Of a stretch of DNA of 64,000 bases, positions 23,010-31,722 are shown piece by piece. Made by a program: the position numbers and the translations under genes. Below the pieces are notes generated by a model, which did no database searches, was not told the DNA's origin, and worked only from the letters and a program-made list of their open reading frames with translations. Source of the stretch: Streptomyces werraensis (GTDB lineage Bacteria > Actinomycetota > Actinomycetes > Streptomycetales > Streptomycetaceae); contig BNBX01000005.1 of assembly GCA_014656175.1 (NCBI GenBank), positions 324,117 through 388,116 of the forward strand, read 5' to 3'. Each line of letters starts with the position of its first letter. Within the stretch, counting starts at the first letter, position 1.

Positions 23010-23918
23010 CTAGGGGGTGGGCCCCTGGTCACCCCCGATCGTGTCGAGCGCGGCCAGGTCCTCCTCGGTCAGGGTGAGCGCCGCCCCGGCGACGTTCTCC
23101 CGCAGATGCGCCACCGACGACGTACCGGGGATCAGCAGGATGTTCGGCGAGCGGCGCAGCAGCCAGGCGAGCGCCACCGCCACCGGCCGTACGCCGTGCC
23201 GCTCGGCCACCTGCGACAGCGTGGCGGACTGGAGCGGCGTGAACCCGCCGAGCGGGAAGTACGGCACGTACGCGACGCCCTGCGCGGCGAGCCGGTCGAT
23301 CAGGGCGTCGTCCTGGCGGTGGGCGAGGTTGTAGAGGTTCTGGACGCAGACGAACGGCGCGATGGTCTCCGCCTCGGCGACCTGCCCGGGGGTCGCGTTG
23401 CTGAGCCCGAGGTGCCGGATCAGGCCCTCCCGCTGCAGCTCGACGAGCGTCTCGTACGCCGTCGCCAGTGAGCCCGGCCGGGGTCCCGTGGCGTCACCGA
23501 GGCGCAGGTTGACCAGGTCGAGGGTGTCGACGCCGAGGGCCTCCAGGTTGTCGTGGACGGCGCGGCGCAGGTCGTCGGGTTCGCGGGCCGGGGGCCAGCC
23601 GCCGTCGGCGTCCCGGCGCGCGCCGACCTTGGTGGCGATGTGCAGGGTGTCCGGGTAGGGGTGCAGGGCCTCGTGGATGAGCCGGTTGGTGACGCGCGGG
23701 CCGTAGGCGTCGGCGGTGTCGATGTGGGTGATGCCGAGGCGTACGGCCTCGCGCAGCACGGCGAGGGCGCCCTCACGGTCGGCGGGCGGGCCCATCACGC
23801 CGGGCCCCGCGAGCTGCATGGCGCCGTAGCCGAAGCGGGTGACGGTCAGGTCGCCCAGCGTCCAGGTGCCGCCGGGGAGGGTGGTCGCAGCCGTTGCGGT
23901 CGTTCGCGTGGTGGTCAT
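23010..23918 (-). CDS. Aldo/keto reductase
   Basis: A 302-residue TIM-barrel NADPH-dependent oxidoreductase of the AKR superfamily. The N-terminal strand LTVTRFGYGAMQLAGPG is followed by HIDTADAYGPRVTN with the catalytic Asp/Tyr, HIATKVGA with the Lys, and a C-terminal cofactor loop IPGTSSVAHLRENV. The catalytic His position is replaced: the sequence reads VNLRLGD where many family members have LxxxHxxD. The physiological substrate is unknown. It is divergent from an XRE regulator gene 102 bp away, its probable controller. Confidence 0.92.
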   Translation of the reverse strand: MTTTRTTATAATTLPGGTWTLGDLTVTRFGYGAMQLAGPGVMGPPADREGALAVLREAVRLGITHIDTADAYGPRVTNRLIHEALHPYPDTLHIATKVGARRDADGGWPPAREPDDLRRAVHDNLEALGVDTLDLVNLRLGDATGPRPGSLATAYETLVELQREGLIRHLGLSNATPGQVAEAETIAPFVCVQNLYNLAHRQDDALIDRLAAQGVAYVPYFPLGGFTPLQSATLSQVAERHGVRPVAVALAWLLRRSPNILLIPGTSSVAHLRENVAGAALTLTEEDLAALDTIGGDQGPTP

Positions 23919-24020
23919 GTGCCCACCGTCCGCCGTGGACGGCGGTCCGCCCAGTTCCCCGCCGATCCTGGGAGTGACAGGACCAGGAACGGAACGCCCC
24001 GCGCCCTTACGCTGGAACGC

Positions 24021-24920
24021 ATGTCTGAGGAGAACCGGCTCGGCGACTACCTCCGGGCGCGCCGGGAACTGGTGACGCCGGACGACCTGGGCCTGCCGTC
24101 CCACGGTGTGCGCCGGGTGCCCGGACTGCGCCGCGAGGAGGTCGCCCTGCTCGCCGGCATCAGCTCCGACTACTACCTGCGGCTCGAGCAGGGCCGCGAC
24201 CGCAATCCGTCGGCGCAGATCCTCGACGCGCTCGCCCGGGTCCTGCTGCTCGACGACACCGCCACCGCGTACCTGCACCAGCTCGCCGCGCCCCGGCCGC
24301 GTACCCGGCGGCGGCCGTCGCGGCGGCCCGCCGTCCCGCCGGCCACGGCGCAGCTGCTGGGGTCGATCGGCCTGCCGGCCTTCGTGACGGACCGGACCCT
24401 CGACATCATCGCGGTGAACCCGCTGGCCACGGCGCTGGTGCCGGCCGTGCGGGTGGGTGAGAACCGGCTGCGGTCGTTCTTCCTCGACCCCGCCGAGCGG
24501 GATCTGCACGCGGACTGGGCGGCCACGGCCGCGCAGTGCGTCGCCGTGTTCCGGCGGCGGCTGGGGACCGACGTGGACGATCCGCGGGTGGTGCGGCTGG
24601 TCGGCGAACTGTCGCTCAAGAGCGCGGAGTTCCGCAAGGTGTGGGCCCGGCACGACGTGCGGCCGGTCGTGGACAAGCCGATCCGGATGAACCACCCGCA
24701 GGTCGGGGAGCTGAGCCTGACCCTGTCCAAGCTGGACGTCGACGGCCCGGACGGACTGGCGCTCGCGGCGTACCACGCGGCGCCGGGCAGCGAGGACGCG
24801 GAGCGGCTGGCGCTGCTGGCGTCGTTGACCACGGGGCCGGCGCGGCGGAGGGCATCCGGCGTGGACCGTCGTACGGGGCGCGCGGAAAACCGTTTGGACC
24901 GCCCCCGCCCCACGACCTAG
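24021..24920 (+). CDS. XRE-family regulator with MmyB-like ligand domain
   Basis: This 299-residue protein combines an XRE HTH (about 5-75, YLRARRELVTPDDLG, LRREEVALLAGISSDYYLRL, EQGRDRNPS) with a C-terminal MmyB-like PAS-type ligand-binding domain (about 105-270, PAFVTDRTLDIIAVNPLA). MmyB-like regulators bind fatty-acid-like or hydrophobic ligands and often control a divergent oxidoreductase, which fits the aldo/keto reductase here. TACGCT at 24008-24013 lies 7 bases before the ATG, and no ribosome binding site is seen, so the mRNA is probably leaderless. Confidence 0.92.
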   Translation: MSEENRLGDYLRARRELVTPDDLGLPSHGVRRVPGLRREEVALLAGISSDYYLRLEQGRDRNPSAQILDALARVLLLDDTATAYLHQLAAPRPRTRRRPSRRPAVPPATAQLLGSIGLPAFVTDRTLDIIAVNPLATALVPAVRVGENRLRSFFLDPAERDLHADWAATAAQCVAVFRRRLGTDVDDPRVVRLVGELSLKSAEFRKVWARHDVRPVVDKPIRMNHPQVGELSLTLSKLDVDGPDGLALAAYHAAPGSEDAERLALLASLTTGPARRRASGVDRRTGRAENRLDRPRPTT

Positions 24921-25031
24921 AATCTCCGCTCTCTTCCCGCCTCCCTCACGGAGCGCCGCCGTCCGGACGGAAACCGGCCGGCATTTCCTTCCTCGCAGCA
25001 CACCCGCAGCAGGTTTTTCGGAGGCACCCCC

Positions 25032-27134
25032 TTGTCCGCGTCCACGTCCGTAGACGAGCCCGTGAACGACCCCGTGGACGGTCCGGCCGCCCCGGCCGAC
25101 GACCCCCTCGCCCGCGAACGCTCCCACCTCGCCGCGTCCCGCGCCGCCCTGCGTGCCATGCGGGAGGACGTGGAGGCGCTCGACATCCGCGACGTCACGG
25201 CCAACTGGGTGAACGCGGAGGTGCTGCAGCACCAGATCGAGGAACGGATCAAGGCGCTGGCCGACCTCAGCGACACCCCGCTGTTCTTCGGCCGCCTCGA
25301 CTATCTGCGCGCGCCGGGCGCCGAGCAGGCGGAGGGCGCGGAGGGCGAGCGCTTCTACATCGGGCGCCGCCATGTGCACGACGCGGACGGCGACCCGATG
25401 GTGATCGACTGGCGTGCGCCGGTGTCGCAGCCGTTCTACCGGGCGTCCAAGAAGGACCCGATGGACGTCGGGCTGCGCCGCCGCTTCGGCTACACCGGCG
25501 GCGACCTCACCGCCTACGAGGACGAGCACCTCTCCGACCCGGCCGAGGCGGCGACCACCAGCAAGCTGCTCCAGCAGGAGATCGAGCGCCCGCGCGTCGG
25601 CCCGATGCGCGACATCGTCGCCACCATCCAGCCCGAGCAGGACGAGATCGTACGGTCCGGGCTGTCGGGCAGCGTGTGCGTGCAGGGCGGACCCGGCACC
25701 GGAAAGACGGCCGTGGGCCTGCACCGGGTCGCGTACCTGCTCTACGCCCACCGTGAGCGGCTGGCCCGCACGGGCACGCTGGTCGTCGGCCCGAACCGCT
25801 CCTTCCTCCACTACATCGAGCAGGTGCTCCCGGCCCTGGGTGAGCTCACCGTCGCCCAGGCCACGGTGGACGACCTGGTGGCGCACGTGGAGGTGCGCGG
25901 GACGGACGACGCGACGGCGGCGACGGTCAAGGGCGACGCGCGCATGGCGGAGGTGCTGCGGCGGGCCCTGTACTCCCACGTGACGATGCCGACGGAGCCG
26001 GTCGTGGTGGTGCGCGGCTCCCGCCGCTGGCGCGTGCCGGCGTACGAACTCGAGGAGATCGTCCGGCAGTTGCTCGACCGGGACATCCGCTACGGGGCCG
26101 CCCGGGACGCCTTGCCGCAGCGGATCGCGCACGCGGTGCTGGTGCAGATGGAGCGGGCGGGCGAGGCGCCGGACGACCGGGTCCAGGACACGGTGGCGCG
26201 CAACGCGGCGGTGAAGGCCGCGGTGAAGGCGGTGTGGCCGGCCGTGGACCCGGCGAAGCTGGTCCTGCGGCTCCTGGGCGACGCGGAGTTCCTGGCGGAG
26301 CACGCGGAAGGGCTGCTCGACGAGCAGGAGCAGAAGGCGGTCCTCTGGGCGAAGCCGGCCCGGTCGGTGAAGTCGGCGAAGTGGTCGGCGGCGGACACGG
26401 TGCTGATCGACGAGGCGGCGGACCTGATCCAGCGGACGCCGTCGCTCGGGCATGTGGTGCTGGACGAGGCGCAGGACCTCTCCCCCATGCAGTACCGGGC
26501 GGTGGGCCGCCGCTGCACGACCGGCTCGGCGACCGTCCTCGGCGACCTGGCACAGGGCACCACGCCGTGGGCGACGCGCAGTTGGGAGGAGGCGCTGGCC
26601 CACCTGGGGAAGCCGGACGCGGTGGTGGAGGAGCTCACGGCGGGTTTCCGTGTCCCGACGGACGTCATCACGTACGCCTCCCGCCTGCTCCCGCACATCG
26701 CGCCGGGCCTCACCCCGGTGGCGTCGATCCGCGAGAACCCGGGCTTCTTCGAGGTACGCGGCGCTTCGGGCCCGGACGACGTGATCGCCGCGTGCCGCGA
26801 ACTGCTCACCCGCGAGGGCTCGGTGGGCCTGATCGCGGCGGACCCCCGCATCCCCGCCCTGACGGAGGCCCTTGCCTCGGCGGGCCTGCCCCACGTGTCC
26901 CCCGGCGAGGAGACAACGGAGTCGACCCGCCTCACCCTGGTCCCGGCGTCCCTGGCGAAGGGCCTGGAATACGACTACGTCCTCCTGGACGAACCGCAGG
27001 CGGTCGTCGACGCGGAACCGGACGAACGCACGGGCCTGCGCCGCCTGTACGTGACGCTGACGCGAGCGGTGTCGGGCTTGGTCATCACGCATGGGGCACC
27101 GCTGCCGGCGCAGTTGACGGAACCCGCGCCGTAG
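25032..27134 (+). CDS. HelD/HelR-family RNA polymerase-recycling ATPase
   Basis: A 700-residue UvrD-like superfamily 1 ATPase of the HelD/HelR type. The N-terminal helical arm (DPLARERSHLAASRAALRAM) is followed by FFGRLDYLRA and IGRRHVHDADGDPMVIDWRA. Walker A is GPGTGKT (220-226), Walker B VVLDEAQDLSPMQ near 480, and the C-terminal motif is LAKGLEYDYVLLDEPQ with YVTLTRA. These proteins enter RNA polymerase channels and free it from nucleic acid; HelR also displaces rifamycins. I cannot tell HelD from HelR here. The start is TTG with CGGAGG seven bases before it. Confidence 0.85.
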   Translation: MSASTSVDEPVNDPVDGPAAPADDPLARERSHLAASRAALRAMREDVEALDIRDVTANWVNAEVLQHQIEERIKALADLSDTPLFFGRLDYLRAPGAEQAEGAEGERFYIGRRHVHDADGDPMVIDWRAPVSQPFYRASKKDPMDVGLRRRFGYTGGDLTAYEDEHLSDPAEAATTSKLLQQEIERPRVGPMRDIVATIQPEQDEIVRSGLSGSVCVQGGPGTGKTAVGLHRVAYLLYAHRERLARTGTLVVGPNRSFLHYIEQVLPALGELTVAQATVDDLVAHVEVRGTDDATAATVKGDARMAEVLRRALYSHVTMPTEPVVVVRGSRRWRVPAYELEEIVRQLLDRDIRYGAARDALPQRIAHAVLVQMERAGEAPDDRVQDTVARNAAVKAAVKAVWPAVDPAKLVLRLLGDAEFLAEHAEGLLDEQEQKAVLWAKPARSVKSAKWSAADTVLIDEAADLIQRTPSLGHVVLDEAQDLSPMQYRAVGRRCTTGSATVLGDLAQGTTPWATRSWEEALAHLGKPDAVVEELTAGFRVPTDVITYASRLLPHIAPGLTPVASIRENPGFFEVRGASGPDDVIAACRELLTREGSVGLIAADPRIPALTEALASAGLPHVSPGEETTESTRLTLVPASLAKGLEYDYVLLDEPQAVVDAEPDERTGLRRLYVTLTRAVSGLVITHGAPLPAQLTEPAP

Positions 27135-27204
27135 GCGGGCGCGGGCGCGGACGGCGCCCCGCGAACGCCGGGCCGCGCGACACCCGCCCGGCGTCCGAGG
27201 CGCC

Positions 27205-27894
27205 TCAGCTCCCCAGCACGCCCCGCCACCGGCGCACGGCTTCCGCCGACACCGGCCCTGACCAGCCGTCCGGACGTGCCGCCCCGCCGATGTGGAAAGC
27301 GTCCACACCCGCGTCCCGCAGACCCGGCACATGCTCCAGCCGCAGCCCGCCGCCCACCAGCAACTGCTGCCCGTACCCGGGCTCCCCGCGGCGTGCCGCC
27401 TCCGCGCACAGCACCGGCAGGCCCGCGTCGACGCCCCGCGCCGAGCCGGCAGTCAGGTAGGTGTCCAGCCCAGGGAAGTCCGCGAGCTGCTTGCGCAGGG
27501 CGTCACGGTCCGCCGCGTGGTCGATCGCGCGGTGGAACGTCCACCGGCACCCCTCCAGCTCCGCCGCGACCCGCTCCACCGCCGCCAGGTCCACCTGGCC
27601 GTCCGCGTCGAGGAAGCCGAGGACGAACTCCTCCGCCCCCGCCTCCCGCATCTCGCCCGCCGCCGCGGCCAGCCGTTCCACCGCGCCCGCCGCGAAGCCG
27701 TCCGCGAGCCGCAGCATGACCCGGACCGGGATGTCCACGGCCGCGCGGATCGCCGTCACCGTCGCCGTCGCGGGGGTCAGCCCGTCCGCCGCCATGTCGG
27801 TGACCAGCTCGAGGCGGTCCGCACCTCCCGCCTGGGCGGCGACGGCGTCCTCGACGTCGAGGGCGATCACCTCCAGGACTGCACGCTTGCTCAT
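27205..27894 (-). CDS. cutC: CutC family protein
   Basis: A 229-residue TIM-barrel protein starting LEVIALDVEDAVAAQAGGAD and RLELVTDMAADGLTP, the CutC signature. Further motifs include RVMLRLADGF, WTFHRAIDHAAD and the C-terminal FHIGGAARPDG. CutC proteins were linked to copper homeostasis, but their biochemical role is unsettled. No copper-responsive neighbours are seen; the gene is between HelD/HelR and a DinB-type gene. No clear ribosome binding site. Confidence 0.92.
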   Translation of the reverse strand: MSKRAVLEVIALDVEDAVAAQAGGADRLELVTDMAADGLTPATATVTAIRAAVDIPVRVMLRLADGFAAGAVERLAAAAGEMREAGAEEFVLGFLDADGQVDLAAVERVAAELEGCRWTFHRAIDHAADRDALRKQLADFPGLDTYLTAGSARGVDAGLPVLCAEAARRGEPGYGQQLLVGGGLRLEHVPGLRDAGVDAFHIGGAARPDGWSGPVSAEAVRRWRGVLGS

Positions 27895-27988
27895 GGGGCC
27901 CCATTCGTCGGCTCGGAACGGCTCCTACAGGTCTAGTCCAATCCAAGCCTACGCCCGGCCCCCGGCCCGCGGCTCCCCCACCCGCCCG

Positions 27989-28666
27989 TCAGCCGAAGAT
28001 GTTCAGCTCCGCCGCGTCCACCCCGGCCAGCTCGTACGACGCCCCGTCCACCGGGCGCCCCGCGTACAGCCGCACCAGCGTCGGCCCGTCGCCGATGAAG
28101 CGGGCCGGGGGCCGTTCCCCGGACGTGTCGCCCAGCCGTACCGGCTCGTCCGCGTCGTCGAGGTCCGCGTGCAGCGGCACATGGCCGCGCGCGCTGGTGA
28201 CCTGCGCCAGCAGGGCGAGCGCGAACGGCAGGCCCGAGCCGGCGTACGCCCCCGGCTCCCCGAGCGCCACGCGCACGTCCCCGGCGTGCACCCACTCGCC
28301 GAGCGCCACCGCGTCCAGCAGCCCGCCCGCCTCCGCGATGACAGGGCCGGCCCCGGTCATGCCGCGTTCGAGTTCGTCGAGGATCCGGGCGTTGGTCCAG
28401 CCGGCCCGCTCGTCGATGTCCCGCTGGTTGGCCGCCGGGGAGAACACGTCCTTCTCGTACCGGCTCTCCACCACCCGCGACAGCGCCGCCGAGCAGTGCG
28501 CCAGCACGTCCCGCACCGTCCAGCCCGGACACGCCGTCACCGGCAGCGCGAAGTCGCCGTCGCCGCGCGCCCGCAGCAGCGGCAGCAGCGCGTCCCGCTC
28601 GACGCTCAGCAGCCGTCCCGGCAGCTCGGGGTCCCGTACCTCGTGCACATCCGCAGGAGTCGTCAT
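27989..28666 (-). CDS. Mycothiol-type DinB/MDMPI N-domain protein (TIGR03083-like)
   Basis: A 225-residue protein of the maleylpyruvate-isomerase-like, mycothiol-dependent family. TACPGWTVRDVLAHCSAAL holds the first metal-ligand His of the four-helix bundle, and ALGEWVHAGDVRVALGEP the second His region. The C-terminal domain (from about 150) is an SCP2-like sterol-carrier fold. Likely a thiol transferase or detoxifying enzyme of unknown substrate. TAGCGT lies six bases upstream of the ATG on the minus strand (28678-28673), suggesting a leaderless mRNA. Confidence 0.8.
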   Translation of the reverse strand: MTTPADVHEVRDPELPGRLLSVERDALLPLLRARGDGDFALPVTACPGWTVRDVLAHCSAALSRVVESRYEKDVFSPAANQRDIDERAGWTNARILDELERGMTGAGPVIAEAGGLLDAVALGEWVHAGDVRVALGEPGAYAGSGLPFALALLAQVTSARGHVPLHADLDDADEPVRLGDTSGERPPARFIGDGPTLVRLYAGRPVDGASYELAGVDAAELNIFG

Positions 28667-28749
28667 GCGTCCACGCTAGTGGCGGCGGCGCCGCCGGGAC
28701 GGACATCGCGGCGGAACGGCCGACGGGAGTCGTTCCCGGCCGGGGCCGG

Positions 28750-29625
28750 TCACGGGCGGGCGGACGGGTCCGTGAGGTCCGCGAGGTCACTCAGGACCCT
28801 GGCCGCCGGCGCCGGGTCGACCAGCCACTTCAGGTGGCTGCCCGGGAGGGTCCGGATGTCGTAGGGGTTGTCCGGCGTCAGCGCGTCGCCCTCGCGGATC
28901 AGCCGGTCCTGGAGGGCGAGCGGCATGCTCGTGTCGTCGGCGAGGCGGACGTACGTCTTGGGAATCCGGCCCCAGGTCGCGGCCTGCGCCCGGTCGGCGG
29001 AGGTGCCGACGTCCAGGTTCTCGTCGGGCTGGAAGGTGTTGAGGAAGACCAGGAACTCCTCGTCGGTGCCGTCGGCGAGGAAGGCCTCCTTGAACGCCGC
29101 CAGGGCGGCCGGGTCCGCGGTGCGGAAGTTGACGCGGAGCAGGCCGAGTTCGGCGGGGTTCCCGGCCGCGGCCAGGCCGAGGGAGGCGACGTCGACCGTG
29201 GCCATCTCCGGCTCGGCGTAGTAGTCGTTGACGTCGAGCGCGACCGGGCACCAGGCGGAGACGTAGACGATGCGGTCGATCAGGTCGGGCCGCGCGTTGG
29301 CCGCGGCGGTGGCCGTGATGCCGCCCCGGCTGTGCGCGACGAGAATCACCGGGCCGTTCCGCTTCGCCCGCTCCAGGACGCCGATCAGGTGCGCGGCGTT
29401 GTCGGCGAGCGTGACGCCCTTGATCGCGCCGGGCGCGGTGGCGAGCCCTTCGGGATCCTGCGGCGCCTGGTAGGCGCGGGTGTAGGTGGCCCCGAAGCCG
29501 TGACCGGGCAGGTCGACGGCGACCGAGCGGTGTCCGAGGAGCCCGAGCTCGGCCTGGAGCGGCGCGAACGAGAACGAGTTGGCGAAGGCCCCGTGGACCA
29601 GGACGAACGTCGGCCGGCTGCTCAC
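28750..29625 (-). CDS. Alpha/beta hydrolase
   Basis: A 291-residue α/β-hydrolase starting with FVLVHGAFANSFSF (oxyanion HG). The nucleophile elbow is AHSRGG near residue 110, and a catalytic His lies in LPGSHLKWLVDPA near the C-terminus. It is similar to esterase/salicylate-hydrolase-type proteins in actinobacteria; substrate unknown. AAGGAGA lies about 9 bases before the GTG start. It is divergent from the Vgb-like gene, separated by a spacer with a 24-bp tandem repeat. Confidence 0.88.
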   Translation of the reverse strand: MSSRPTFVLVHGAFANSFSFAPLQAELGLLGHRSVAVDLPGHGFGATYTRAYQAPQDPEGLATAPGAIKGVTLADNAAHLIGVLERAKRNGPVILVAHSRGGITATAAANARPDLIDRIVYVSAWCPVALDVNDYYAEPEMATVDVASLGLAAAGNPAELGLLRVNFRTADPAALAAFKEAFLADGTDEEFLVFLNTFQPDENLDVGTSADRAQAATWGRIPKTYVRLADDTSMPLALQDRLIREGDALTPDNPYDIRTLPGSHLKWLVDPAPAARVLSDLADLTDPSARP

Positions 29626-29746
29626 TGCTTACGGTCTCCTTCGGGTCGGGAGCCTGCGAGGTGGCGTACGCACGGCAGTTCGCGCTCCGGCGGATCACAC
29701 TACTCAGCGGAAGATCACCGACACCAGCCGTTGTCGGCCCTTCCGT

Positions 29747-29794
29747 TTGTGTGCATGCCCGTGACCCGGCTTGTGTGCATGCCCGCAACCCGGC
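29747..29794 (+). repeat. Two tandem 24-bp repeats
   Basis: Two adjacent 24-bp units, TTGTGTGCATGCCCG + TGACCCGGC (29747-29770) and TTGTGTGCATGCCCG + CAACCCGGC (29771-29794), differ at two bases. Each has a GCATGC palindrome. They lie in the divergent spacer before the Vgb-like gene, where they could be operators. Confidence 0.75.
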
Positions 29795-29883
29795 ATGCGC
29801 GGTGCGCCGGGGACGAAATGGGGTTGCGCCGGGCGACCCGCCCCGAGAGGGTGCCGGGGTGACCGTCCCCCACGGGAGTTGAT

Positions 29884-30783
29884 GTGCCGTTTTCCCACAC
29901 CCCCTCCGTCAGCGCGTTCCGCCTCACGGACGAGAAGGCCGGGCCCTACGGCATCGCGGCCGGCCCCGACGGCGCGCTCTGGCTCACGCTGGTGCACCGC
30001 GGCAGCGTCGCCCGCCTCACCCTCGACGGCGCGTTCGAGGAGTACGCCCTGGACGCGGCCGACTGCCGTCCCACGGTCATCGCGGCCGGCCCGGACGGCG
30101 CGCTGTGGTTCACCCGCTTTCAGGACCACCGGATCGGCCGCGTCACCACGGACGGCGAGGTGACGTCCTTCCCGCTGCCGTCCTCCGACGGGGGGCCGTA
30201 CGGCATCACGGCGGGGCCGGACGGCGCGATGTGGTTCACGGAGACGACCGGTGACCGCATCGGCCGCGTCACCGCCGACGGGGAGGTCACGGAGTTCGCG
30301 CTCCCGGTCGCGGGCGGTTTCCCCTCCGCCATCACCACGGGTCCGGACGGCGCGCTGTGGTTCACCCTGAACGGCGCGAACGCGATCGGCCGCATCACCG
30401 TCGACGGCGACACCGCCGTGCACCCCCTGCCCACGGACTCGGCCGGGCCGGTCGGCATCGCGGCGGACGGCGGGGCGCTGTGGTTCGCCGAGATCCTGGC
30501 GGGCCAGATCGGCAGGATCTCGCCCGACGGCCGGATCACGGAGTTCCCCCTCCCCGACCGCTCGGCCAAACCGCACGCGGTCGTCGCAGTGGCCGAGGGC
30601 GAGTGCTGGTTCACGGAGTGGGGCACGGGCCGCGTCGGCCGCATCACCGGGACCGGCGACATCACCGAACACGCCCTCCCGGACCCGTCCTCCGAGCCCC
30701 ACGGCATCACGGTGGGCCCGGACGGCGCCCTGTGGACGGCCCTGGAGACGGGCGGGGTGGCGCGGGTGGAGCGGCTGCCGTGA
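29884..30783 (+). CDS. vgb: Virginiamycin B lyase-like β-propeller (Vgb)
   Basis: A 299-residue seven-bladed propeller with repeated blades ending in GPDGALWFT-like motifs. Vgb linearises streptogramin B antibiotics by a C-O lyase reaction. Residues at the positions I recall as catalytic in staphylococcal Vgb (His228, Glu268, His270) are present with an offset of three: H231 in AKPHAVV, E271 and H273 in SEPHGI. The GTG start lies in a GTTGATGTG context without a clear ribosome binding site. The downstream hydrolase gene overlaps by 4 bp. It may give intrinsic streptogramin B tolerance; not tested. Confidence 0.88.
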   Translation: MPFSHTPSVSAFRLTDEKAGPYGIAAGPDGALWLTLVHRGSVARLTLDGAFEEYALDAADCRPTVIAAGPDGALWFTRFQDHRIGRVTTDGEVTSFPLPSSDGGPYGITAGPDGAMWFTETTGDRIGRVTADGEVTEFALPVAGGFPSAITTGPDGALWFTLNGANAIGRITVDGDTAVHPLPTDSAGPVGIAADGGALWFAEILAGQIGRISPDGRITEFPLPDRSAKPHAVVAVAEGECWFTEWGTGRVGRITGTGDITEHALPDPSSEPHGITVGPDGALWTALETGGVARVERLP

Positions 30784-31718
30784 CGCCGTACGCCGAGGAT
30801 CCCGCCCGGCTGGGCAAGACCCGGCTGCCCGACGGCCGCGTCCTCGGGTGGGCCGAGTGGGGGCCTGCGGACGGCACACCGGTACTGCTGTGTCCGGGCG
30901 CCGCCACCAGCAGACGGCTCGGTTTCGGGCCGGACGCCGTCAGGGCGCTGGGGGTGCGGCTGATCTCCGTGGACCGCCCGGGGCTCGGCGTGTCGACACC
31001 GGCGCCCGGCCGGACGTTCGCCGGCTTCGCCCAGGACATCCGTCACCTCACCGGACTGCGAGGGCTGGGCCGCCCTGCCGTCGTCGGCAACTCCCAGGGC
31101 GCGCCGTTCGCCCTCGCGTGCGCGGCGGAAGGGGCCGTCGCCGGCGTTGCGGTCGTCTCCGGCGCGGACGAGATCGCGGCGCCGGAGTTCGCCGCCGCGC
31201 TGCCGGCGGAGGTGCGCGGGCTCGTCGAGCGGGTCGCCGCCGATCCGGCCGGCGCGGAGGAGTTCTTCGCCGGCTTCGACGCGGACGCCATGCACGCCAT
31301 GGTGATGAGCGCGAGCCCCGCGTGCGATCTGGCGGTGTACGCGGACCCCGGCTTCGACGCCGCCTACCGCCGGGCGCTGGAGGAGGGCTTCGCCCAGGGC
31401 GCGGCGGCCGGCTACGCCCGCGACACGCTCCTGGCCATGGGGCGCTGGCCGTTCGCCCTGGAGGACATCACCGTCCCGGTCGACGTCTGGTACGGCGACC
31501 TCGACACCAGCCACTCCCCCGACCACGGCCGACGCCTCGCCGCCCGCATCCCCGGCGCGCGTCGCCACACCGTCCCCGGCGCGGGCGGGTCCCTCCTGTG
31601 GACCCACCCGGTCCCGGTCCTCACCAGCCTGCTGACACGGACCGGGCGCGCTGCACCCCGCTCGGCAGACCCTCACCGTCAGGGCGGCGGCATGCGGCGG
31701 GCACACCGGGAAGAATGA
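30780..31718 (+). CDS. Alpha/beta hydrolase
   Basis: A 312-residue α/β-hydrolase. It shows LLCPGAATSRRLGF, DRPGLGVSTPAPGRTF, and the nucleophile elbow VVGNSQGAP. An acid residue is likely in WYGDLDTSHSP, and a catalytic His near the C-terminus is suggested by ARRHTVPGAGGS. The GTG start overlaps the Vgb stop by 4 bp (GTGA), so the two are probably made together. Substrate unknown; a linked esterase activity on an antibiotic is only a guess. Confidence 0.85.
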   Translation: MTPYAEDPARLGKTRLPDGRVLGWAEWGPADGTPVLLCPGAATSRRLGFGPDAVRALGVRLISVDRPGLGVSTPAPGRTFAGFAQDIRHLTGLRGLGRPAVVGNSQGAPFALACAAEGAVAGVAVVSGADEIAAPEFAAALPAEVRGLVERVAADPAGAEEFFAGFDADAMHAMVMSASPACDLAVYADPGFDAAYRRALEEGFAQGAAAGYARDTLLAMGRWPFALEDITVPVDVWYGDLDTSHSPDHGRRLAARIPGARRHTVPGAGGSLLWTHPVPVLTSLLTRTGRAAPRSADPHRQGGGMRRAHREE

Positions 31719-31722
31719 CGGC

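Noticed and set aside
24921..25031. Rifamycin-associated element before the HelD/HelR gene
   Set aside because: No long inverted repeat of the expected kind is visible upstream; the HelR name is therefore not asserted.
23010..27332. Long minus-strand open frame (about 1440 codons) running back from the aldo/keto reductase
   Set aside because: Only the last 302 codons are the reductase; the rest is a shadow of the XRE and HelD/HelR genes in a GC-rich genome.
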